DNA of 8,922 nt from CALOCY01 sp942491975 (GTDB lineage: Bacteria; Bacteroidota; Bacteroidia; Bacteroidales; Prolixibacteraceae). The notes below the pieces were generated by a model. It was given only the letters and a program-made list of their open reading frames with translations, was not told the DNA's origin and did not search any database. The stretch is taken from the NCBI GenBank assembly GCA_942491975.1, contig CALOCY010000030.1, positions 1 through 8,922 of the forward strand. The letters run 5' to 3'. The translations under genes and the position numbers were made by a program. Positions 1-5,297 of the stretch are shown here, piece by piece (position 1 is the first letter of the stretch; each line of letters begins with the position of its first letter).

Positions 1-410
1 CACAAGCAGATGATTTTTTACATGCAAAAGAGCAGAATGCAAATAAGTGCGTGTTTCTACGCTGTGCGGTTCTCTTTTACGCGTGAGAATTTTTATGCAA
101 ACCGTCGAAAAGATTCTGTTTAACTGGTGAACCAGTCATTTTGTGACAATATTTGAAGCAATGCATTCATAAACTTCATCAAAACCTTCTTTGCTGACAT
201 TTCATCTTCATTGTCATGAGGAGAAACAATGTAAGCATTTAAAACATTGTGTTGTTTCCACACTACAAACAACCATCAGTTTCAGCAGAACTTCAATTTC
301 TCTGGGCAGCTCTGTGTTTTTTCGTCCACACAAGAAAATTAAAAATATAAATATTTTTTACTTCGCAATGTTTTCTTCTTTCGAAATAACTGGTTTTCCA
401 GTAATTTTAA
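1..410. other. Non-coding stretch left of the helicase relic
   Basis: I see no convincing gene here. The stretch contains the left arm of a large inverted repeat (85-154) and a 31-bp segment (383-413) that matches 2527-2557 in the same orientation at 28 of 31 positions. An open frame at 191-427 has no recognisable composition or motif and overlaps that repeat, so I do not call it. Bases 1-84 show nothing I recognise, and the inverted-repeat similarity stops at base 85. Confidence 0.6.
85..154 (+). repeat. Left arm of a 70-bp long-range inverted repeat
   Basis: This segment matches the reverse complement of 2433-2502 over 70 bases with no gaps and 8 mismatches, all of them transitions. It holds the palindromic core ACTGG-TGAA-CCAGT at 123-136. 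The partner arm spans the end of the third 81-bp tandem unit and the first bases of the diverged fourth. The arm may be a terminal or subterminal repeat of a mobile element, or simply an inverted stray copy of the tandem repeat family. I see no target-site duplication outside the arms. Confidence 0.85.
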
Positions 411-413
411 ACA
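383..413 (+). repeat. 31-bp copy of the repeat-core region
   Basis: This direct copy of 2527-2557 has 3 mismatches in 31. It carries the palindrome ACTGG-TTTT-CCAGT (389-402) followed by a run ending in TTTAAACA. It lies immediately upstream of the open frame of the helicase relic, whose in-frame stop is at 408-410. The same core therefore occurs just before the relic as well as at both ends of the block. Confidence 0.75.
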
Positions 414-1293
414 TGTCACAGTTCTGATCGTGATCATGACTGGAGCAAACCAGAGCATGACCACGATCCTGCAACACTCGAAAACGCAGCACCTCAAAAT
501 TACAACAACATGACCGACGAATTTGTTCAGACGGTCGACGAAATCACGGAAGAAGATGTTGATCTGAATGAACTTCAACAACTCGGCCGTGAAATGCTGC
601 TGGACCTGGTGGAAGAAGAAGACGCAGGAAACAAGTTAGGGGTGTTGATTGGCAAAGGCGGAACGGACAAGTCAACAACGATCAACGCCGCCCTGTGCGA
701 AGTACAGCAAAAGCACGGGGTCGAAAGCGTCGTCAAATTTGCAATGACAGAGATGGCTGCAACAGTTATTGGTGCGTCTACTCTTTACAGTTCGAAACAT
801 GGGCTTAGTTTCCCAGTCGGTCGGCAACAATTCAGAGAGCTCAGTGGCGATCGACTCATTCGTTTGCAAACGAGATTCGCAAATGTCAAACTCATCATAA
901 TTGATGAGTATTCAATGCTCCGTTCAAAGGAGCTGTGCTTCATTGATCATTTTCTGCACCGAATTTCTGGCAAAAACAAGCTCTTTGGTGGCTTTGCTGT
1001 GTTGTTGGTTGGAGATCCGGCTCAAATTCCTGCGGTGCTTGGCAAAACATTGTGGGATTCCAGTGCCAAAACTGAGCATGACAAGTTTGGCCAAATGTTT
1101 TGCAAGGGATTTTTCAAGAAGGTTGTCGAGTTGTTGGTTGGATGTGGCGCATGTCGCCACTGACCAAGGCTGTGGAACTGTCGCAGGCGCTCCCACTCGT
1201 GAAGAATTCCTAGCCATTCTTGACCGACTTCGTGATGGTGAAAGTCAAAAGAGGATTGGCTTGAGACAGCAGAGAGTTCTTTCTTTTTGTTGA
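411..1293 (+). pseudogene. Broken PIF1-type (Helitron) helicase fragment
   Basis: This is a remnant of the SF1B helicase half of a Helitron-type protein, the part that would unwind DNA during rolling-circle transposition. The first frame is open from 411 (an internal ATG is at 510) to a stop at 1161-1163. It shows a degenerate Walker A (GKGGTDKST, with Asp where the family has Gly), a Walker B (IIIDEYSML) and a motif III-like GDPAQIPAV. Homology then continues only by changing frame: WRMSP from 1145 in a second frame, EEFLAILDRLRDG from 1201 in a third, EDWL at 1251-1262 and LRQQRVLS from 1261. At least three frameshifts and the damaged Walker A mark it as dead. No Rep domain is fused upstream: a stop at 408 precedes it. 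The base composition looks more GC-rich than the intact Rep gene on the right, which suggests a different Helitron family. The helicase identity is firm; the Helitron origin is inferred from the motif style. Confidence 0.85.
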
Positions 1294-1532
1294 TGTGATC
1301 CATCAGTGCATTGGGATTCTTCTTTGTGTCGCGCCTGGTGAGACCACACTTGTCACTGCAGTTGTCATGGAAGATGCCATCCAATTTAAACATTTCCCTC
1401 CATTTCTTCATGTGCTTGCCACAGGGGCAGCAGTTCAATGTCGTCACGGTTTAAAACTGGCAAAAAACGGAATTTCCAGCAACGGCGACATCACACACAT
1501 AATTTCCACTGTCAATGTTTCTAAGCTTTAAT
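1294..1532 (-). pseudogene. Cys/His-rich reading-frame relic, unknown function
   Basis: On the minus strand, one frame runs from about 1532 to 1294 and is broken by a single TAA (1451-1453). The upstream part reads DSGNYVCDVAVAGN. The downstream part has Cys and His spaced as in small zinc-binding modules: CCPCGKH, then HDNCSDKCG, then ALMDHI. A splice-acceptor-like TTTACAG precedes it at 1533-1539. Beyond about 1293 the frame runs antisense to the helicase relic and stops looking like protein. I do not recognise a family. It may be a decayed exon of a zinc-binding or Ig-like protein, or a chance frame. Confidence 0.3.
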
Positions 1533-1565
1533 CTGTAAATTCAATCATTCTAATTGATTCTACAG
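1533..1565. repeat. 33-bp imperfect hairpin between two opposite-strand frames
   Basis: Two 13-base arms (1533-1545 and 1553-1565) pair at 11 of 13 positions around a 7-base loop. Each arm ends outward in TACAG, so both sides resemble a 3' splice site. A coding-like frame starts just outside each side, on the plus strand at 1566 and on the minus strand at 1532. The plus side also has a branch-site-like CTAAT at 1550-1554. Whether this is an inversion junction, a folded-back insertion or coincidence cannot be told from this window. Confidence 0.5.
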
Positions 1566-1863
1566 TATTTCTTTAAAGTGTTGCAGCAAGTAGAGACAGT
1601 GAAAAGGGGCATGCTAAAGGATTTACAATCCATCATTTTCAAATGTAGCAGACAAGACGTGTAAGTCTCGCCGATGCCCGAAAACTTCGTCAATGTTACT
1701 TGCGGTGCAAAAGAAGTGAATGGTGTGATTTTTTGGCTGGAAAAAAGCAGAAAAATCACTGAAATGGATTGACACGACAACGATTGCATGAAGCGCAAAA
1801 CGACACAGGTCAACACACTTTGGTTCTTCGAAGACAACTAGACCGAAAAAAGATAATATACAT
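1566..1863 (+). pseudogene. Broken coding-like segment, weak Ig-like pattern
   Basis: A plus-strand frame beginning after an acceptor-like TACAG (1561-1565) encodes a helical stretch (LQQVETVKRGMLKDL), then a TAA at 1662. That stop sits inside GTAAGT (1661-1666), so it could be a splice donor rather than a break. The same frame resumes with NFVNVTCGAKEVNGVIFWLE and ends at a TGA (1770). A second frame continues from 1769 with RLHEAQNDTGQHTLVLRR. The C-x10-W spacing followed by a TLVL strand about 30 residues on resembles an immunoglobulin-like fold. No complete frame exists and no family is recognised with certainty. It could be a degraded exon set or a decayed transposon protein. Confidence 0.3.
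1825..1863 (+). repeat. 39-bp dispersed repeat, copy 1
   Basis: This is identical to 4640-4678 except for one C/T difference (1838 against 4653). It begins with the 10-bp palindrome TCTTCGAAGA and continues into an A-rich run. The similarity drops off at both ends. In one frame both copies encode LRRQLDRKK, and the single difference is a synonymous Leu change. This copy lies about 105 bp from the minus-strand DUF4116 relic, on the side of that relic's C-terminal end. Confidence 0.85.
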
Positions 1864-1921
1864 ACAAATATATGTATGTACTTATGTCATGTTATATATT
1901 AATATATATTATATATCATTA
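1859..1921. repeat. AT-rich palindromic patch
   Basis: A stem TACATAC / GTATGTA (1859-1865 and 1874-1880) is followed by a perfect 16-bp palindrome (1893-1908) made only of A and T. This is low-complexity, hairpin-prone DNA with no coding content. It separates the plus-strand relic from the minus-strand DUF4116 relic. Such patches can be breakpoints or element ends, but nothing here proves either. Confidence 0.65.
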
Positions 1922-1967
1922 TACTGCCCTGTTCAGAAATTCGCGTTTGCAAAGCCACAGGATCATC

Positions 1968-2205
1968 ATTTTCAGAAGCAAACCGCAAAACTGAGCCATC
2001 GTTGCGTGCAGCGACCAAAACTGCATCTTGACAGGTTTTCAAATTCTCAGACGCGTGTTGCAATGCATTGCCATTTGTGGATGCTGCGACAAGAACTCCA
2101 TTTCGGTCGTTTTTCAAATTCTCAGAGGCATGTTGCAACGCATTGCCATTCATGACAACAGTTCAGTCGTTCTTTGAGTTCTCCGAGGCATGCTCTGATG
2201 CTTTC
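1968..2205 (-). pseudogene. Degenerate DUF4116-repeat gene fragment
   Basis: Read on the minus strand, this contains two clear DUF4116-type units plus part of a third: NALQHASENLKNDRNGVLVA, then NALQHASENLKTCQDAVLVA, then NDGSVLRFASEN. A further unit upstream (about 2154-2205) is broken by a stop and a shortening. The units match the 25-residue pattern of the intact gene at 2968-4527 but differ consistently (SENL where that gene has SDEL). It is therefore a diverged paralogue, not a recent copy. After about 1968 the frame loses the pattern. No start, promoter or full-length frame is present, so it is a relic. Confidence 0.8.
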
Positions 2206-2245
2206 CAAGCAGAAAACACTGGCTTGTGCAAATCGTCTGATTTTC

Positions 2246-2488
2246 GGTCGAAACGATCTCTCACAAATAGAAATATTGTTGCAAAATGACTGGTTTACCA
2301 GCTAAATAGAATCTTTTCGACAGTTTGGTCGAAACGGTCTCTCACAAATAGAAATATTGTTGCAAAATAACTGGTTTACCAGCTAAATAGAATCTTTTCG
2401 ACAGTTTGGTCGAAACGGTCTCTCACAAATAGAAATATTGTTGCAAAATGACTGGTTTGCCAGCTAAATAGAATCTTTTCGACAGTTT
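2246..2488 (+). repeat. Three 81-bp tandem repeats
   Basis: Units lie at 2246-2326, 2327-2407 and 2408-2488, and they differ from each other at only three positions, all transitions. Each contains the imperfect palindrome ACTGG-TTTR-CCAG (starting at 2289, 2370 and 2451) and ends in a run containing TTTTCGACAGTTT. A fourth, strongly diverged unit follows. The 81-bp length is a multiple of three, which leaves open minus-strand frames across the array, but these have no protein-like features. The near identity points to recent unequal exchange or a recent tandem amplification. Confidence 0.93.
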
Positions 2489-2502
2489 GTATAAAAATTC
2501 TC
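2433..2502 (-). repeat. Right arm of the 70-bp long-range inverted repeat
   Basis: This is the reverse-complement partner of 85-154, with 62 of 70 positions identical and no gaps. It covers the second part of tandem unit 3 and runs 14 bases into the diverged unit 4. The left arm therefore derives from the unit 3/unit 4 junction rather than from an internal unit. That specificity argues that the arm was copied from, or shares ancestry with, this particular edge of the array. Confidence 0.85.
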
Positions 2503-2570
2503 TCTAGAAAAAGGGAAAAATGTTGTGAAACAACTGGTTGTCCAGTAAATTTAAACAGGTTCTGGGCACA
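2489..2570 (+). repeat. Diverged fourth tandem unit
   Basis: This continues the 81-bp periodicity (its palindrome starts at 2533, 82 bp after the previous one) but matches the other units only in patches. It has a TATAAAAA run at 2490-2497 and the palindrome ACTGG-TTGT-CCAGT at 2533-2546. Its 2527-2557 part is the segment repeated at 383-413. It may be the older edge of the array. Confidence 0.65.
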
Positions 2571-2967
2571 GAGATTAAATGCTGGGTTGGAACCTGCACA
2601 CGCACGTGATGAGTATCCTTCAGCGAACAATTCCGGCACCAGCCTCAACAAAGCAAGCGCATCGTGTGAGTGAAATTTTGGTGAGAACAGTTGACATCAG
2701 AAAAACGCCAGCGAACCGACACAAACCAACTTCATGAAGGTGCCACAACAGTTGGTTGGCACAAACAGCAGCTCATGCCAAGCCGGTTTGGTGTCTCATG
2801 TCCTGTGCCAATCATCTCGACTGTCTGCATGAAATGTGCATGACAGCCAGTGATGATTGATTCGTTGAAGCTCTCCACTGTCTTGTTGACTGTCTTGTCC
2901 AGCATGTGAAAGCACAGCTTTTGTTGCAATCCACAACTACTTTAGAACTGTGCTCGTGCTCTCAAAG
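2571..2967. other. Spacer upstream of the DUF4116 gene
   Basis: No gene is supported here. A minus-strand frame (2732-2929) and the plus-strand frame open from 2890 into the next gene without an ATG show no recognised motif. A tRNA B-box-like GGTTCCAACCC occurs on the minus strand near 2598-2608, but I found no matching A box or foldable tRNA. A short inverted repeat AACCAAC / GTTGGTT lies near 2725-2758. The promoter of the DUF4116 gene presumably lies in this stretch, but I cannot point to a clear core element. Confidence 0.5.
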
Positions 2968-4527
2968 ATGAACAGCGATCTCAAAACCATCTGTGGTGTG
3001 TTCGGCCTCAGTGAGGCAGCAGTAATTACGCTGAACCGGGCAGGGATACACACATTTGAAGACCTCAGGAGCAAGCAGACCTGTCTGAAACAGCACACCG
3101 TTGAAGGCGTGGGCATGTTTCTTCAAGGATTGCTCTGCGTTGCTGTCAATTGGCACGATTGGTTCGAACAGGAGCATGGAAGGAAACCCAATATTTGCTC
3201 TGAGTTCACCACGGAAAGTTGTGAGATCTTTCATGAAAAAGAACTCAAGGAGAAACTCAAGAACGATCGCGAGATTGTTCTTGCCCTTCTAAACTATGAT
3301 GGACGTGCTTTACTGCATGCTTCGGATGAACTCAAGAACGATCGAGAGATTGTTCTTGCCGCGGCAAACAATGATGGACTTGCTTTACTGCATGCTTCGG
3401 ATGAACTCAAGAACGATCGAGAGATTGTTCTTGCTGCAGCAAACAATGATGGACTTGCTTTAGAGTTTGCTTCGGATGAACTCAAGAACGATCGAGAGAT
3501 TGTTCTCGCCGCAGTGAACAATGATAAAATGGCTTTACAGTTTGCTTCCGTTGAACTCCAGAACGATCAAGAGATTGTCCTTGCCGCTGCAATGAACAAT
3601 GGATATACTTTACGGTTTGCTTCGAATGAACTCAAGAACGATCGAGAGATTGTTCTTGCTGCAGTGTCCAACGAGGGATTTGCGTTGGAATATGCTTCGG
3701 ATGAACTCAAGAACAATCGAGAGATTGTCCTTGCTTCAGTGTCCAATGGTGGATATGCGCATGCGTTGGAATATGCTTCGGCCGAGCTGCAGAATGATCG
3801 AGAGATTGTTCTCGCTGCGGTGAACAATGATGGGGACGCTTTAGAGTTTGCATCGGATGAACTCCAGAACGATCGAGAGATTGTTCTTGCCGCTGTGTCC
3901 AACGAAGGATTGGCGTTGCAGTTTGCTTGGGATGAACTCAAGAACGATCGCGAGATTGTCCTTGCCGCAGTAAACAATGATGGAGATGCTTTAGAGTTCG
4001 CTTTGGATGAACTCCAGAACGATCGTGAGATTGTGCTTGCCGCAGTAAACAATAGTGGATGTGCGTTTCGGTTTGCATCGGAAGAATTGCGGAGCGACAT
4101 TCATTTTATTGTCTCTGCACTGCTCAGATCTGAACATTTTTGGAGGTCAGAGAATATTGTTGACAATGCATCTGCCGATGTGAAAGAAAAGCTTCGAACA
4201 GTAGTTGCCATGCGCAATGAGCCAGGAGGTCTCCTTCATGCTCTTGGCGGAGACGACTCTGCCACTTTGCAAACGTTTCTTTCCACTGAAGTAGCAGCAG
4301 AAATAAAACGCTGCAAATTTCTTCGAGGCGTCCAGCTGCATGGTGTCCCAAAGGAAGTGATGGAGCACATTGTAAAATATGAAGATATCGAAAAAAGACT
4401 TTGTGAGCTGCGATTGGTGGAAGAGGTTCTGCCGATCATCTTGGCCTATCGGCATGGCGAAAGAAGTGACGGCTCTACTTGGTGGAAGCTTCTCCAAGAT
4501 TGCCGATACGGAGCTATTCTACAATGA
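2968..4527 (+). CDS. DUF4116 repeat protein, 519 residues
   Basis: Intact gene of unknown function. The first ATG (2968) has A at -3; upstream the frame is open only to 2890 and has no earlier ATG. Residues 1-95 form a helical N terminus whose start (GLSEAAVITLNRAGIHTFED) resembles a helix-hairpin-helix or SAM-like fold. Residues 96-372 are eleven tandem units of about 25 residues with the core ELKNDREIVLAAVNNDG and a tail like ALEFASD, the DUF4116 signature. Unit 7 has a two-residue insertion. A degraded twelfth unit (ELRSDIHFIVSALL) leads into a helical C terminus of about 145 residues that I do not recognise, with a WW pair near the end. There is no signal peptide or membrane segment. DUF4116 has no established activity that I know of; helical repeats suggest a binding scaffold, but that is inference. 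An AATAAA follows the stop. Confidence 0.9.
   Translation: MNSDLKTICGVFGLSEAAVITLNRAGIHTFEDLRSKQTCLKQHTVEGVGMFLQGLLCVAVNWHDWFEQEHGRKPNICSEFTTESCEIFHEKELKEKLKNDREIVLALLNYDGRALLHASDELKNDREIVLAAANNDGLALLHASDELKNDREIVLAAANNDGLALEFASDELKNDREIVLAAVNNDKMALQFASVELQNDQEIVLAAAMNNGYTLRFASNELKNDREIVLAAVSNEGFALEYASDELKNNREIVLASVSNGGYAHALEYASAELQNDREIVLAAVNNDGDALEFASDELQNDREIVLAAVSNEGLALQFAWDELKNDREIVLAAVNNDGDALEFALDELQNDREIVLAAVNNSGCAFRFASEELRSDIHFIVSALLRSEHFWRSENIVDNASADVKEKLRTVVAMRNEPGGLLHALGGDDSATLQTFLSTEVAAEIKRCKFLRGVQLHGVPKEVMEHIVKYEDIEKRLCELRLVEEVLPIILAYRHGERSDGSTWWKLLQDCRYGAILQ
3253..4083 (+). repeat. Eleven 75-bp tandem coding repeats (DUF4116 array)
   Basis: The unit length is 75 bp except for one of 81 bp, where GCGCAT is inserted around 3756-3770. 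The part encoding NDREIVLAA is nearly invariant, including at silent sites, whereas the part encoding the AL-xx-AS tail varies (LH, EF, QF, RF, EY). Neighbouring units at 3328 and 3403 are nearly identical, which suggests recent unit duplication. Antisense frames stay open through this array only because of its repeated codons. Confidence 0.93.
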
Positions 4528-4569
4528 AATGCCCAAGTCCATTATTCTGATACAATACATACAGTAGGC

Positions 4570-4575
4570 AATAAA
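4570..4575 (+). promoter_or_regulatory. Candidate polyadenylation signal AATAAA
   Basis: A canonical AATAAA lies 43 nt after the stop codon of the DUF4116 gene, followed by a T-rich stretch. The position and sequence fit a metazoan/protist-style 3' processing signal and support that gene being transcribed as a single-exon eukaryotic unit. Confidence 0.55.
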
Positions 4576-4639
4576 TTGACTTTTCTTGTTATTGACACAT
4601 AACTTCCATGATTTCGGATGGCATTTGGTTCAGTTAAAG

Positions 4640-4678
4640 TCTTCGAAGACAATTAGACCGAAAAAAGATAATATACAT
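4640..4678 (+). repeat. 39-bp dispersed repeat, copy 2
   Basis: This is the second copy of the element at 1825-1863, with 38 of 39 bases identical. Here the leading palindrome is extended to the perfect 12-mer GTCTTCGAAGAC (4639-4650). It lies 113 bp after the DUF4116 stop codon. An in-frame stop directly precedes the shared LRRQLDRKK frame, so it is not translated as part of a longer protein here. The function is unknown. It could be the end of a small mobile element, a transcript-end signal or part of a duplicated block. Confidence 0.85.
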
Positions 4679-4758
4679 GTAGATTCTTTTCTAATGCAAA
4701 TACATATAAATATATCGTATCCGTGTCTGACTTCGTCTTGATGGCATGTCAAAAGTGT

Positions 4759-4998
4759 CTAAAACGCGGACAGATTTTTCTTCGAGTTCTTCAATTTGTC
4801 TTTTGTGTCCATGATGAGATTATTGAGTTCACTGATGTCCATCTGGATCATGTCAAGATTGGAGAGAAAAGTTTGAACTTCCGCTCGGGTTTTTGCATTG
4901 GACATTGCCTTGATGTGGTGTAAAATTTCTTGGTCGGCCTTTGCAAATGTTTGAAGCGTGTTGCCAAGAGCTTCAAAATGGTTGCTGCAGGAACTCAT
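4759..4998 (-). CDS. Small helical (coiled-coil-like) protein, 79 residues
   Basis: I do not recognise this gene. The minus-strand frame starts at an ATG (4998) in an A-rich context (ACAAAAACATG) and ends at a TAG (4759-4761). The product is almost entirely predicted helix, rich in Leu, Ile, Met, Asn, Lys and Glu, with hydrophobic residues spaced 3-4 apart (F44, L45, L48, I51, I55, L58, L61, I62). It has no Pro or Gly after residue 12 and no signal peptide. A TATA-like TATAAAAAAT lies on the minus strand at 5125-5134, about 127 bp upstream. It is divergent from the Helitron-type gene. It could be a genuine small protein, an exon of a larger gene or a remnant. The helix-friendly composition is the main evidence. 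Confidence 0.45.
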   Translation of the reverse strand: MSSCSNHFEALGNTLQTFAKADQEILHHIKAMSNAKTRAEVQTFLSNLDMIQMDISELNNLIMDTKDKLKNSKKNLSAF

Positions 4999-5297
4999 GT
5001 TTTTGTTGTGTGGCTTTGAGAAAAATGAGATGGTTGTGAAGGTGCGAGTTGAATGGTTTGAGTGGATGATTTCTTTTTTTTGTAATTGTTGCAGTCATGG
5101 ATTTTTCCAAGGCTTTAAAAATTTATTTTTTATATTTTAATCATAATTCATCATAAAAACGAAAGGGAAAAGTTTTGTTTTTGAAAAATCCTGATGTTTC
5201 CATTGTAATTTGAAAACGGAGACGGATGTTTTTTGAATGCACCTGAAATGACAGCAGATTTGAATCTCATAGTTTCAATTGTCGACATTTCAGTGCG
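4999..5297. other. Divergent AT-rich intergenic region
   Basis: This is a 299-bp gap between the minus-strand small gene and the Helitron-type gene. It holds A/T runs, a minus-strand TATA-like element (5125-5134) and several TTCAG/GCAG acceptor-like sequences just before 5298. An upstream non-coding exon of the Rep gene is therefore possible. The Helitron 5' terminus (family rule: begins with TC after an A) must lie here or further left, but TC is too short to place from one copy. Confidence 0.5.

Noticed and set aside
191..427. Plus-strand 78-residue frame
   Set aside because: No motif or convincing composition, and its end is the 31-bp repeat copied at 2527-2557.
1825..1845. Palindrome plus CTAG as a Helitron 3' end (hairpin then CTRR)
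   Set aside because: Copy 1 has CTAG but copy 2 has TTAG, the CTRR would lie only 2 bases after the palindrome, and similarity continues well past it instead of stopping.
2246..2488. The 81-bp units as a CRISPR-like array
   Set aside because: The whole 81-bp unit repeats with no unique spacers, and the setting is eukaryotic. It is an ordinary tandem repeat.
85..2502. Calling the block a cut-and-paste DNA transposon
   Set aside because: There is no transposase, no target-site duplication next to the arms, and the right arm sits inside a tandem array instead of at a clean edge.
2376..2651. Minus-strand 91-residue frame across the tandem repeats
   Set aside because: It stays open because the unit length is a multiple of three. 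The protein is just the repeat translated and has no family features.
2580..2660. Possible tRNA or tRNA-derived SINE on the minus strand (B-box-like sequence near 2598-2608)
   Set aside because: The T-loop has C where a purine is required, I found no proper A box, and no cloverleaf could be drawn by eye.
2732..2929. Minus-strand 65-residue frame upstream of the DUF4116 gene
   Set aside because: No recognisable motif, no supporting signals, and it lies in the likely promoter region of the opposite-strand gene.
3294..4100. Long minus-strand frames inside the DUF4116 array (for example 3567-4100)
   Set aside because: They are antisense shadows kept open by the repeated codons. The plus frame has the known repeat family, an ATG and an AATAAA.
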